The position numbers were made by a program, and so were the translations under genes. The notes under the pieces were generated by a model, which was given only the letters and a program-made list of their open reading frames with translations, did no database searches and was not told where the DNA came from. DNA of 23,250 nt from an uncultured Lachnospiraceae bacterium (lineage in GTDB: Bacteria > Bacillota > Clostridia > Lachnospirales > Lachnospiraceae), in NCBI GenBank assembly GCA_902489925.1, contig CABUBX010000017.1, positions 1-23,250 of the forward strand, given 5' to 3'. Of this stretch, positions 1-8,013 are shown piece by piece. Each line of letters begins with the position of its first letter. Position 1 is the stretch's first letter.

Positions 1-75
1 ATGATTTACGTCACTGCCTGTAATCTCAATTTCTGTTTCCGAGACATTGGCAGGATTTACAAAAAATCTAGGCAC
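1..75 (-). CDS. rsmE: RsmE-type 16S rRNA m3U1498 methyltransferase, 5' end only
   Basis: The first 25 codons are visible before the window edge. They read from a GTG start as MPRFFVNPANVSETEIEITG and onward to SDVNH, which is the typical N-terminus of RsmE (the MPRFF start and the PUA-like N-terminal domain). RsmE methylates N3 of U1498 in 16S rRNA in the assembled 30S subunit. The GTG start at 75 is preceded by a GGGAGGAAAG-like ribosome site at 81-90. The gene lies 16 bp downstream of prmA on the same strand; a prmA-rsmE pair is a common arrangement in Firmicutes and supports both calls. The catalytic SPOUT domain lies outside the window, so only the N-terminal match can be judged. Confidence 0.85.
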   Translation of the reverse strand, partial: MPRFFVNPANVSETEIEITGSDVNH

Positions 76-91
76 TTAACTTTCCTCCCGT

Positions 92-1045
92 CTATGCTCT
101 TGCCGTGAAGGATACCCATTCGCCGGATTTTGTCACTTCTACAATTTCAAAACCATTTAAAAGAAGGGCTTTTCGGACAGCCTCCTCTTTCATATCAATA
201 ATACCGGATGAAATAAACAGGGCGCCCGGTTTCATATTATCTTTAATGACAGCCGACAGCGGAATAATAATATCCGCCAAAATATTGGCTACAACAATAT
301 CGTACTTTTTCTCGCCCATTGATTTTCTGAAAGCTTCATCGGTAATAATATCACCTGTCTCCACTCTGTACTTGGACATATCCAGCTTATTCACACCGGC
401 ATTCTCAATTGCAGCCTCCACCGCATGAGCATCCACATCTGTTGCCGCGGCCTCCGATACGCCCAAAAGCAATCCTATAATTGACAAAATGCCGCTGCCG
501 CAGCCAACGTCAAAAAGCTTATATTCCGGTTTTAAATACTTTTTCAGCTGAGTAATGCAAAGTCTTGTCGTATGATGCATTCCTGTGCCGAAAGAAGTGC
601 CCGGGTCAAGCTCGACAACAAGCTCATCTTCTTCGACCGCCTGAATTGTCTCCCATGTCGGCTTAATCCATATTTTTTCGTCCACCTTAAATGGTTTCCA
701 GTATTTTTTCCAATTATTCATCCAGTCCTCGTCTGCCGTCTGTGTCTTCACGATTGTCGCCTGACCGATATCAACAAAATCCTTTAATTCATGGACAGCA
801 TCCAGCACCTCTTTAATCGTCTCCGGCTTATCATTTTCCGGCTCAATATAAAATGAAACATAGGCCACACCGTCATCCGGACCTAAATCCGGCAGTATAT
901 CAATAAACATCTGCCTTTTTTCTTCATCGGTCAAGGGAATCTTATCTTCAATTTCAATGCCCTCAATGCCCATTTCATTCAATGTATAGCTGATTAAATC
1001 AACAGCCTCTGTTGTCGTTGTCAGCGTATATTTATTCCACTTCAT
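92..1045 (-). CDS. prmA: Ribosomal protein L11 methyltransferase PrmA
   Basis: A 317-residue cytosolic enzyme, near the usual length, that uses S-adenosylmethionine to methylate lysines and the N-terminus of ribosomal protein L11. The N-terminal ~120 residues are the substrate-recognition part. The family signature DPGTSFGTGMHHTT is at about residues 147-160, the SAM-binding loop DVGCGSGILSI at about 179-189, and the motif VANILADI at about 250-258; all are intact. The ATG start follows an AAAGGAGG-like ribosome site 7-8 bases upstream. It is followed after 16 bp by rsmE, with no terminator between, so the two are probably one transcript. A terminator belonging to the next gene upstream lies at 1193-1227, so the promoter should fall in 1046-1190. 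Confidence 0.95.
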   Translation of the reverse strand: MKWNKYTLTTTTEAVDLISYTLNEMGIEGIEIEDKIPLTDEEKRQMFIDILPDLGPDDGVAYVSFYIEPENDKPETIKEVLDAVHELKDFVDIGQATIVKTQTADEDWMNNWKKYWKPFKVDEKIWIKPTWETIQAVEEDELVVELDPGTSFGTGMHHTTRLCITQLKKYLKPEYKLFDVGCGSGILSIIGLLLGVSEAAATDVDAHAVEAAIENAGVNKLDMSKYRVETGDIITDEAFRKSMGEKKYDIVVANILADIIIPLSAVIKDNMKPGALFISSGIIDMKEEAVRKALLLNGFEIVEVTKSGEWVSFTARA

Positions 1046-1104
1046 ACCGGCTTCCTCCTTTATCCAAAATCTGACGTTTGCCGCGTCAAAGCCATAATAC
1101 TCCT

Positions 1105-1134
1105 ATAATAACCATGTTTTTAAATATGCCACAA
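1105..1134 (-). promoter_or_regulatory. Weak candidate promoter for prmA-rsmE
   Basis: On the minus strand TTGTGG (1129-1134) and TATTAT (1105-1110) are separated by 18 bp. The -10 is good (5 of 6) and the -35 is poor (3 of 6). It lies between the upstream terminator and prmA, where a promoter is expected. A second option is TTGACG near 1083-1088 with a poor -10, which would leave almost no leader. Confidence 0.3.
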
Positions 1135-1192
1135 AACCGCCGCTGTGTCAATAGGAAACAAAACCCCTAAACGGTGTCTTGCCGTATAAGCT

Positions 1193-1227
1193 TAAAAGGC
1201 AGATTCCCACATCTGAGAACCTGCCTC
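1193..1227 (-). terminator. Intrinsic terminator after the M23 peptidase gene
   Basis: Read on the minus strand, a 12-bp stem (AGGCAGGTTCTC with GGGAATCTGCCT, two G-T pairs) closes a short loop and is followed by a short T run. It begins about 22 bases after the stop codon at 1249. Confidence 0.7.
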
Positions 1228-1248
1228 TTTATATGATTGCTCTTTTAA

Positions 1249-2604
1249 TTAATATGGCGCTGCATAGCTTGTCGGATTGACATATGTACCATTCACCTGT
1301 ACACGGAAATCAAGATGATTTCCTGTCGATGAACCTGTTGTTCCGACTGCGGCAATCACATCACCCTTATTCACTTTTGCACCCACGCCGACATACATTG
1401 CCGATGTGTGCAGGTAATATGTCTTAATGCCATTGCCGTGGTCAATAATAATATAATTTCCAAGACTATAATGATACTTTGCAGCGACAACGACACCTGA
1501 ATCTGCCGCATGGATTGCTGTACCGCCCGGCGCCGGAATATCTATGCCGTCATGATGCTCAGGACCGTGGAAAGGACAATTTCTTGTACCAAACGGTGAG
1601 CTGATTCTTGTGTATCCCGGAAGCGGCCATGTAAGACTGCCTGTGCCTGTTGTAATGCCCGAGCCACCCTGACTTTGCTGCGCATTGTTCTGTGCCTCCT
1701 CTGCCTTCTTATCGGCCTCAGCCTTCTCGGCAGCCGCCTTATCGGCTTCCTCCTGAAGTCTTTGCGCCTCAGCCTCGGCCTCCGCCTTCTTGTCTGCTTC
1801 AGCCTTTGCTGCCTGCTGCTTCTTTTCTTCCTCCTGCTGCTTTAAGGCTTCATATTGTTTCTGAGCCTCAGCCTCAGCGGCCTCAAGGGCTGCAAGCACC
1901 TCCGCTTCATTATTCAAGTCTTCCTGCACATCCGAAATATCTCCCTCGGTTGCAGTAATCGAAGTATTCGTATCTGCCAATTCTTCCTTCTTGGCTGCTG
2001 TAATCTGATTAACTTCTTCCTGTTTTCCCTCAAGCTCTGAACGCTTATCCTCAAGTTCTGATTTCTGCTTTTCAAGCTCTTTTTCGTACTTATCAATCTT
2101 TTCGCAAGTCTCCATAAAGCTCTGAAGCAGCTGTTCGTCAAATTCTGAAATCTGTGAAATATACTCACTGCTGTTTAACATTGCTTCAAGACTTGAAGCA
2201 TTAAAAAGGACATCAAGATAAGACGTCTGTCCCTGCTCATACATATATTTAATACGAATCTTTAATACTTCATACTGCTCAGCCTCTTTTTCTTTGGCCG
2301 CCTCAAGATTTTTCTCTGTCACTTCAATCTCTGCACTGATATCTTCAATGGACGTATTAATATCCGTAATATCGGCACTGATATCGTTAAGCTCAGCATC
2401 CAGCTTTTCGATGTAATCTTCGGTCGAGGTTTTCTTTTCCTTTAACTCAGAAAGCTTATCTTCAAGCGCGCTTTTCTCATTCTCCAGCTGCTCAATACGC
2501 TTTTTAGTATCCTCTTTTGTTGCTGCCAATGCCGGAAAAGACATAGACAAGCATAAAAGACCGACTGTTGCCGCTGTGAGAATTTTCCGCATTTTACCTT
2601 TCAT
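1249..2604 (-). CDS. Secreted coiled-coil M23 (LytM-type) peptidoglycan peptidase
   Basis: A 451-residue exported protein of the PcsB/EnvC/CwlO-like layout. Residues 1-27 are a signal peptide ending PALA|A. Residues ~30-210 are a long, strongly charged coiled coil, followed by an Ala/Glu/Lys/Gln-rich helical stretch to ~310, a short Gly/Ser/Thr linker and a C-terminal M23 domain (~325-445). Zinc-site residues H351 and D355 (HDGID) and the active-site H399 (YLHT) are present. The last motif, normally HxH, reads H430-L-D432, so the third zinc ligand is Asp, not His. Such proteins cut or regulate cut of peptide cross-links at division, often under control of a membrane partner such as FtsEX; no partner is encoded here. 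GGAGGA lies 8 bases before the ATG. It has its own promoter (2700-2728) and terminator. Confidence 0.85.
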   Translation of the reverse strand: MKGKMRKILTAATVGLLCLSMSFPALAATKEDTKKRIEQLENEKSALEDKLSELKEKKTSTEDYIEKLDAELNDISADITDINTSIEDISAEIEVTEKNLEAAKEKEAEQYEVLKIRIKYMYEQGQTSYLDVLFNASSLEAMLNSSEYISQISEFDEQLLQSFMETCEKIDKYEKELEKQKSELEDKRSELEGKQEEVNQITAAKKEELADTNTSITATEGDISDVQEDLNNEAEVLAALEAAEAEAQKQYEALKQQEEEKKQQAAKAEADKKAEAEAEAQRLQEEADKAAAEKAEADKKAEEAQNNAQQSQGGSGITTGTGSLTWPLPGYTRISSPFGTRNCPFHGPEHHDGIDIPAPGGTAIHAADSGVVVAAKYHYSLGNYIIIDHGNGIKTYYLHTSAMYVGVGAKVNKGDVIAAVGTTGSSTGNHLDFRVQVNGTYVNPTSYAAPY

Positions 2605-2646
2605 AAATATAATTCCTCCATCAAAAATGCAAATATAAGGGCATCA

Positions 2647-2675
2647 CCTGATTTTGTGAACTGATGCCGCTTATC
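2647..2675 (-). other. Hairpin in the leader of the M23 peptidase gene
   Basis: The minus strand has GGCATCA and TGATGCC arms around a ~15-base loop, lying in the predicted ~90-base leader of the M23 gene. There is no T run close behind it, so it is not an obvious terminator. It could act on mRNA stability or as a weak end signal for uvrA read-through. I recognise no known riboswitch class. Coordinates are good to about 5 bases. Confidence 0.35.
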
Positions 2676-2699
2676 ATGTAATCTTTTGTTAACAATTAC

Positions 2700-2728
2700 A
2701 TAATAACTTATATTTCTCATTTTTTCAA
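2700..2728 (-). promoter_or_regulatory. Sigma-A-type promoter of the M23 peptidase gene
   Basis: On the minus strand TTGAAA (2723-2728) is followed after exactly 17 bp by TATTAT (2700-2705), each matching the consensus in 5 of 6 positions. Transcription would begin near 2693 and give a leader of about 90 bases. Confidence 0.6.
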
Positions 2729-2759
2729 GGTTTTCTTGAGATTTTTCCCGAAAAGCTTT

Positions 2760-5597
2760 CTATTTTTGTAAATATTTCTTAATATATTGTCCTGTATATG
2801 ACGCTTCACAGGCGGCCACCTTTTCCGGCGTTCCGCATGCAACAACCGTACCGCCTCTGTTGCCGCCGTTAGGACCGATATCAATAATATAATCCGCCGT
2901 TTTAATCACATCCAGATTATGCTCGATAACGATAACCGTATTGCCGCCCTCTGCCAGACGGTGTAAAATCTCAATCAGCTTATGGACATCGGCAAAGTGA
3001 AGTCCCGTCGTCGGTTCATCCAAAATGTAGACTGTCTTTCCCGTGCTTCGCCGGCTCAGCTCTGTTGCCAGCTTCACACGCTGTGCCTCGCCGCCGGACA
3101 GCGTCGTTGACGGCTGACCGAGTTTAATATAAGACAAACCGACATCATTTAACGTCTCAAGCTTTCTGCGGATTGACGGTACATTTTCAAAAAACACAAG
3201 CGCTTCCTCCACTGTCATATCAAGCACATCATGGATATTTTTCCCTTTGTAGTGCACCTCCAGCGTTTCCCGGTTATAGCGCTTACCGTGACACACCTCA
3301 CACGGCACATAAACATCCGATAAAAAGTGCATCTCAATTTTTAAAATACCGTCACCCGAACACGCCTCACAGCGGCCGCCCTTTACATTAAAACTGAAGC
3401 GTCCTTTTTTGTAGCCGCGTTCCTTAGCATCCGTTGTCGCCGCAAACAAATCACGAATCATATCGAAAACACCTGTATAGGTTGCCGGATTCGAACGCGG
3501 TGTTCTTCCGATTGGCGACTGGTCAATATTAATCACTTTATCAAGCTGTTCCATGCCCTCAATGGCCTTGTGCGCCCCCGGACGGCTTGTTCGCGCACCG
3601 TTTAAATCTCTTGCCAGCCGCTTATATAAAATCTCATTGACGAGTGAGCTCTTTCCCGAACCTGATACGCCTGTAACGCAGGTGAATACCCCGATTGGAA
3701 ACTTCACATCAATATTCTTTAAATTATTTTCCTTCGCACCGATAACTTTAAGCCAGCCTGACGGTTTTCTTCTCGTCTTCGGCACCGGAATTTTTATACG
3801 TCCGCTTAAATAGGCGCCTGTCACAGAGGCCGGGTTATCCATAATCTCCTTCGCTGTTCCGGCGGCAACAACATAACCGCCGTGCTCACCGGCGCCCGGT
3901 CCGATATCGACAATATAATCCGCTTCAAGCATCGTATCTTCATCGTGCTCAACAACAATGAGCGTATTGCCCAAATCCCGCAAATTTTTAAGTGTTTTTA
4001 ACAGCTTGTCATTATCCCGCTGATGAAGCCCGATGCTCGGCTCGTCCAAAATATACGCAACCCCTACAAGTCCTGAGCCAATCTGTGTTGCAAGACGGAT
4101 ACGCTGCGCCTCACCGCCGGAGAGTGTAGCCGTCGCCCTTGAAAGCATCAAATAATCCAGTCCGACATCAATCAAAAAGCCAACGCGGGCACAAATCTCT
4201 TTTAATATCTGGTCCCCGATAAGATGCTGCTGCACCGTCAATTCAATATTATCCAAAAAGCCTTTCAGTTCAAGCATCGGCATCTGTGTCACTTCAGAAA
4301 TATTTTTATCACCGACAGTCACTGCCAGCGCTTCCTTTTTCAGTCGCCTGCCGCCGCACTCACTACACGGCGTAATCGACATAAATGACTCATACTCCTG
4401 ACGCATAACCTCCGAACCTGTCTCTCTATAGCGCCTCTCCATATTTTTAATAAGACCTTCAAAGGCTACATCATAAAATCCCTCACCGCGCTGCCCTTTG
4501 TAATGCACCTTCACCATATGCCCATTGGTTCCATGGATAATAATATCCTGTATTTCCTTAGGATACGCTTCAAACGGCGTTTCCAAATCAAAGTGGTACT
4601 CTGCGCACAGAGCATCCAAAATCGCTCTTGTAAAGCTGGATTTGTCCGTCACAGACTGCCAGCCTGTCGCCGCAATTGCGCCCTCAGAAATGCTTAAAGA
4701 TTTGTCCGGAATGAGTAAATCCTCCGTAAACTCCATCTTATATCCAAGGCCGTGGCAAACAGGGCAGGCGCCGAAAGGATTGTTGAACGAAAAGCTTCGC
4801 GGCTCAATCTCATCTAAACTGATGCCGCAGTCCGGGCATGAAAAGCTCTGACTGAAATTCATCCGCTCACCGCCGATGACATCGACAACCATCAGCCCTT
4901 CAGCCAATTTAAGTGTCGTTTCAATCGAATCTGTGAGACGTTTTTCTATGCCCTCCCGAATCGCAAGACGGTCCACAACAATCTCTATCGTATGCTTTTT
5001 ATTTTTATCAAGCTTGATTTCTTCTGTCAGCTCGTAAAGACTTCCATCCACCATAACCCGGACAAAACCGCTCTTTTTCGCATGTTCTAAAAGCTTCACA
5101 TGCTCACCCTTACGCCCGCGTACAACCGGCGCCAAAAGCTGTATCTTCGTCCGCTCAGGCATCGCCATAATCACATCAACCATCTGGTCAACGGTCTGCT
5201 TTTTAATTTCCCTGCCGCACTTAGGACAATGCGGAATACCGATTCTTGCATAAAGAAGTCTGAAATAATCATAAATTTCTGTCACTGTTCCGACAGTGGA
5301 ACGGGGATTTCTGTTTGTAGACTTTTGGTCAATCGAAATTGCCGGCGAAAGCCCTGTAATACTCTCCACATTCGGCTTTTCCATCTGTCCGAGAAACTGG
5401 CGCGCATAGGACGATAAAGATTCCATGTATCTTCTCTGCCCCTCGGCATAAATTGTATCAAACGCAAGAGATGACTTTCCCGAGCCTGAAAGACCGGTGA
5501 GCACAACAAGCTCATTGCGCGGAATTTTTAAATCAATCCCTTTTAAGTTATGCTCTCGCGCCCCTTTAATCTCTATATATTCTTTCTTTGATGACAT
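2760..5597 (-). CDS. uvrA: UvrA, ATPase and damage-sensing subunit of the UvrABC excinuclease
   Basis: A full-length nucleotide-excision-repair protein of 945 residues from the chosen start. It dimerises, loads UvrB on damaged DNA and hydrolyses ATP at two ABC modules. The first Walker A GLSGSGKS is at about residues 35-42. The CPKCGREI zinc site and the CPDCG...CPVCHG zinc finger follow, then signature LSGGEAQRIRL with Walker B YILDEPS. The second module has GVSGSGKSS, the CEACSGDG...CEVCHG zinc finger, LSGGEAQRVKL and YILDEPTTGLH. All expected motifs are intact. A TTG 21 bases upstream (5618) would also be in frame, but the AGAAAGGA ribosome site lies inside that extension and is correctly spaced for the ATG at 5597, so I choose the latter. 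It follows uvrB by 27 bp, with no terminator between. Confidence 0.97.
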   Translation of the reverse strand: MSSKKEYIEIKGAREHNLKGIDLKIPRNELVVLTGLSGSGKSSLAFDTIYAEGQRRYMESLSSYARQFLGQMEKPNVESITGLSPAISIDQKSTNRNPRSTVGTVTEIYDYFRLLYARIGIPHCPKCGREIKKQTVDQMVDVIMAMPERTKIQLLAPVVRGRKGEHVKLLEHAKKSGFVRVMVDGSLYELTEEIKLDKNKKHTIEIVVDRLAIREGIEKRLTDSIETTLKLAEGLMVVDVIGGERMNFSQSFSCPDCGISLDEIEPRSFSFNNPFGACPVCHGLGYKMEFTEDLLIPDKSLSISEGAIAATGWQSVTDKSSFTRAILDALCAEYHFDLETPFEAYPKEIQDIIIHGTNGHMVKVHYKGQRGEGFYDVAFEGLIKNMERRYRETGSEVMRQEYESFMSITPCSECGGRRLKKEALAVTVGDKNISEVTQMPMLELKGFLDNIELTVQQHLIGDQILKEICARVGFLIDVGLDYLMLSRATATLSGGEAQRIRLATQIGSGLVGVAYILDEPSIGLHQRDNDKLLKTLKNLRDLGNTLIVVEHDEDTMLEADYIVDIGPGAGEHGGYVVAAGTAKEIMDNPASVTGAYLSGRIKIPVPKTRRKPSGWLKVIGAKENNLKNIDVKFPIGVFTCVTGVSGSGKSSLVNEILYKRLARDLNGARTSRPGAHKAIEGMEQLDKVINIDQSPIGRTPRSNPATYTGVFDMIRDLFAATTDAKERGYKKGRFSFNVKGGRCEACSGDGILKIEMHFLSDVYVPCEVCHGKRYNRETLEVHYKGKNIHDVLDMTVEEALVFFENVPSIRRKLETLNDVGLSYIKLGQPSTTLSGGEAQRVKLATELSRRSTGKTVYILDEPTTGLHFADVHKLIEILHRLAEGGNTVIVIEHNLDVIKTADYIIDIGPNGGNRGGTVVACGTPEKVAACEASYTGQYIKKYLQK

Positions 5598-5624
5598 CGC
5601 TTTTTCCTTTCTAAACAATTTACA

Positions 5625-7616
5625 TCACATATCCAACAAGTGCTTTTTCAAATCAATAATCTCGTCTCTCAGCTCGGCGGCTGCCTCAAAATTCAAGTCT
5701 GCCGCCGCCGAATGCATCTTCTTCGTCAATTGGGCAATCAATGCTTTAAGCTCTTTTTCCGACATGGATTCCGCATCCTTTGCCAAGGCTTCAGGCTTCT
5801 CATCTGCCGCCTTCGATATGCTGATTAAATCCCGAACCGCCTTTTTAATCGTCTGAGGCGTAATGCCATGAGCTTCATTGTATTCATTCTGAATCCGACG
5901 TCTTCGGTTCGTCTCACTGATAGCCCGCTGCATAGAATCTGTGATATGCTCTGCGTACATAATAACATGTCCGTCGGCATTTCTTGCAGCACGCCCGATT
6001 GTCTGAATCAGTGACGTCTCCGACCTTAAAAAGCCCTCCTTATCCGCATCCAAAATCGCCACAAGTGTAATCTCAGGAATATCAAGCCCCTCGCGCAAAA
6101 GATTGATACCGACAAGCACGTCAAAAACATTCATACGCATGTCGCGGACAATCGCTGAACGCTCAAGTGTATCAATATCCGAATGAAGATACTTAACCCG
6201 AATACCGACTTCCTTCATATAAGCTGTCAAATCTTCGGCCATACGCTTCGTCAATGTCGTAACCAAAATCTTGTTTCCCTTCGCAGTCTCTTTATTAACC
6301 TCCGAAATCAAATCGTCAATCTGCCCCTCCACCGGACGAACACTGATTTGCGGGTCCAAAAGACCTGTCGGCCGGATAATCTGTTCGGCTCTTAAAAGCT
6401 CATGCTCATTTTCATAAACATTCGGCGTCGCCGATACAAAAAGAATCTGGTCAATCTTACTTTCAAATTCCTCAAAATTAAGCGGTCGGTTATCCTTTGC
6501 AGACGGCAGCCGAAAGCCATAATCCACAAGTGTTGTTTTTCGTGACTGGTCTCCCGCATACATTCCCCGAACCTGAGGAATTGTAATATGGGACTCGTCA
6601 ACAATCATCAGAAAATCTTCAGGAAAATAGTCTAAAAGTGTATACGGCGGCTCTCCTGCCGCAAGCCCCGCAAGGTGACGTGAATAGTTCTCAATCCCCG
6701 AACAAAATCCCGTCTCCCGCATCATCTCAATATCAAAATTTGTCCTCTCTGAAATTCTCTGTGCCTCTAACAGCTTGTCCTCTCTCTTAAAATAATCCAC
6801 CCGCTCTTTTAATTCTTCCTCAATACGCCCTATGGCCTCCTCCATCTTATCACCGTCCACAACATAATGGGATGCCGGAAAGATGGCAATGTGCTCAAGC
6901 CGGCTTTTAACCTCTCCTGTAAGCGGGTCAAACTCTGTAATCCTATCAACCTCATCGCCAAAAAACTCTACTCTGACTGCTGCATCCGTTGCCGCTGCCG
7001 GGAAAATCTCAAGCACATCACCGTGTACCCGAAAGGTTCCTCGCTTAAAATCCATATCATTTCTTGTATACTGGATATCTATCAGCTTTCTTATGACATC
7101 ATCCCTATCCTTTTCCATCCCCGGTCTTAAAGAAATCACCATCTCATTGTAATCAACCGGGCTTCCGAGTCCATAAATACAAGATACCGACGAGACAATA
7201 ATCACGTCCCGCCGTTCAGACAATGCTGCCGTCGCCGAATGGCGAAGCTTATCAATCTCGTCGTTGATTGCCGAATCTTTTGCGATGTAAGTATCCGAGG
7301 ACGGCACATAGGCCTCCGGCTGATAATAATCATAGTAGGATACAAAGTATTCAACTGCATTCTCCGGGAAAAATTCCTTAAACTCACCATAAAGCTGGGC
7401 GGCGAGCGTCTTATTATGTGCGAGAATCAATGTCGGTTTATTTAATTGTGCGATGACATTTGCCATCGTAAAAGTTTTTCCTGAGCCAGTGACACCAAGC
7501 AGTGTCTGACACTGGTTGCCCTCCTTAAAGCCTTTCACAAGCTGCTCGATGGCTTGCGGCTGGTCTCCGGTCGGGGCATATGGTGATTCTAATTTAAAGA
7601 TTTTTTCTTCACTCAT
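5625..7616 (-). CDS. uvrB: UvrB, damage-verifying helicase-like subunit of UvrABC
   Basis: A 663-residue protein of normal length. UvrB receives damaged DNA from UvrA, probes it with a beta-hairpin and recruits UvrC. Visible motifs are Walker A GVTGSGKT (about 41-48), the aromatic hairpin YYDYYQPEAYVPSSDTYIAKD in two parts, the DESH box (IVDESH), and the helicase V/VI region GINLLREGLDIPE and QTIGRAARN. The C-terminal UVR domain (~626-661) contacts UvrC. In the same frame a GTG at 7622 is only 2 bases from the GAGGGAG ribosome site, whereas the ATG at 7616 is 8 bases away, so 7616 is preferred. It heads a uvrB-uvrA operon with a LexA-controlled promoter at 7776-7804. No uvrC is in this window. 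Confidence 0.97.
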   Translation of the reverse strand: MSEEKIFKLESPYAPTGDQPQAIEQLVKGFKEGNQCQTLLGVTGSGKTFTMANVIAQLNKPTLILAHNKTLAAQLYGEFKEFFPENAVEYFVSYYDYYQPEAYVPSSDTYIAKDSAINDEIDKLRHSATAALSERRDVIIVSSVSCIYGLGSPVDYNEMVISLRPGMEKDRDDVIRKLIDIQYTRNDMDFKRGTFRVHGDVLEIFPAAATDAAVRVEFFGDEVDRITEFDPLTGEVKSRLEHIAIFPASHYVVDGDKMEEAIGRIEEELKERVDYFKREDKLLEAQRISERTNFDIEMMRETGFCSGIENYSRHLAGLAAGEPPYTLLDYFPEDFLMIVDESHITIPQVRGMYAGDQSRKTTLVDYGFRLPSAKDNRPLNFEEFESKIDQILFVSATPNVYENEHELLRAEQIIRPTGLLDPQISVRPVEGQIDDLISEVNKETAKGNKILVTTLTKRMAEDLTAYMKEVGIRVKYLHSDIDTLERSAIVRDMRMNVFDVLVGINLLREGLDIPEITLVAILDADKEGFLRSETSLIQTIGRAARNADGHVIMYAEHITDSMQRAISETNRRRRIQNEYNEAHGITPQTIKKAVRDLISISKAADEKPEALAKDAESMSEKELKALIAQLTKKMHSAAADLNFEAAAELRDEIIDLKKHLLDM

Positions 7617-7656
7617 ACACACATCTCCCTCTGTTATTTTTGAATACCTATGTGGT

Positions 7657-7682
7657 AATTACACGAATTTTTTCGTGCAATT
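7657..7682 (-). other. Strong hairpin in the uvrB leader
   Basis: An 11-bp stem (AATTACACGAA with TTCGTGCAATT, one G-U pair in RNA) closes a 4-base A loop on the minus strand. There is no T run after it and it sits ~40-65 bases before the uvrB start, so it is more likely a leader structure than a terminator. Confidence 0.5.
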
Positions 7683-7754
7683 GGAATATCTATTTTATGC
7701 ACCAATCACAATACACATATTCTCTTGCATTACGGCATTTTTATTGTCGCCCAA

Positions 7755-7770
7755 AAGAACAAACGTTCTT
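7755..7770. promoter_or_regulatory. LexA (SOS) operator of uvrB
   Basis: The sequence AAGAACAAACGTTCTT is a near-perfect palindrome with the core GAAC-N4-GTTC that defines the Gram-positive LexA/DinR box. It overlaps the predicted start point (about 7769) of the uvrB promoter, where bound LexA would block transcription. Damage-inducible uvrBA is established in Bacillus and relatives; control here is inferred from the site. Confidence 0.85.
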
Positions 7771-7775
7771 TCTTC

Positions 7776-7804
7776 ATTTTATATGATGTATTGTTTCGTG
7801 TCAA
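7776..7804 (-). promoter_or_regulatory. Sigma-A promoter of the uvrBA operon
   Basis: On the minus strand a perfect TTGACA -35 (7799-7804) and a TAAAAT -10 (7776-7781) are separated by exactly 17 bp. The LexA box begins 6 bp downstream of the -10. Another extended -10, TGATATAAT (7819-7827), lies just upstream and could be a second weaker start. Confidence 0.75.
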
Positions 7805-7830
7805 CTTTTCTTTCACTAATTATATCACTT

Positions 7831-7975
7831 TTCCCCCAACCCTACTATGCTATTCTTGTTTCCTCTTTTCCTACAGTGCCTACTCTTGTCTTCGGCCATA
7901 TCTCTCCCACTGACGGGCGGATTTTCTGATTTACACCGGTTAGAAACGTACGTCGCCGGACTCGCATAATAAAGC
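7831..7975. other. Unassigned 145-bp segment upstream of the uvrB promoter
   Basis: The stretch is more GC-rich than its flanks, and two minus-strand frames are open through most of it. One ends in KEETRIA and the other in SIVGLGEK, both after a conserved-looking RPSVGEIW / PPVSGRDM region. No start with a ribosome site is clear and neither frame matches a family I can name. It could be a degenerate end of a mobile element or a dispersed repeat; this is not proven by the sequence alone. Confidence 0.25.
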
Positions 7976-8004
7976 AAAAAACACCGCATTGCTACGATGT
8001 TTTT
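7976..8004 (-). terminator. Intrinsic terminator of the small membrane-protein ORF
   Basis: On the minus strand AAAACATCG pairs with CGGTGTTTT (9 bp, one U-G pair) around an 8-base loop and is followed by a run of six T. It starts 11 bases after the stop codon at 8014. The plus strand reading also has five T, so it may work in both directions. Confidence 0.75.
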
Positions 8005-8013
8005 ACCGCTAAG

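Larger units (their letters stand above)
7617..8013. other. Gene-free stretch of ~400 bp between uvrB and a small ORF
   Basis: From uvrB outward it holds the ~150-base uvrB leader with a hairpin (7657-7682), a LexA box (7755-7770), the promoter (7776-7804), a second possible -10 (7819-7827), then ~145 bp (7831-7975) with no assigned function, and the terminator of the small ORF. The open frame on the plus strand at 7516-7929 overlaps uvrB and the promoter and has no ribosome site or family features, so I do not call it. Confidence 0.6.

Noticed and set aside
1692..1958. Proline-rich 88-residue frame on the plus strand.
   Set aside because: It is the antisense of the Ala/Glu/Lys-rich part of the M23 peptidase; the Pro/Leu-rich composition is an artefact of that.
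2605..2700. Riboswitch in the leader of the M23 gene.
   Set aside because: Only one simple hairpin is visible and no conserved riboswitch core is recognisable; the leader is also short for one.
5598..5618. Upstream TTG start for uvrA adding seven residues.
   Set aside because: The added residues are encoded by the ribosome site itself, and the family N-terminus begins at the later ATG.
7516..7929. Open frame of 137 codons on the plus strand over the start of uvrB and its promoter.
   Set aside because: It overlaps uvrB antisense, covers the LexA box and promoter, has no ribosome site, and its protein has no family features.
7971..7981. A third copy, on the minus strand, of the 11-bp TTTTTTGCTTT motif seen in the AraC operator candidate.
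   Set aside because: It is the T run of the small ORF's terminator plus four bases, has no partner at 22 bp and is not at a promoter, so it is most likely chance.
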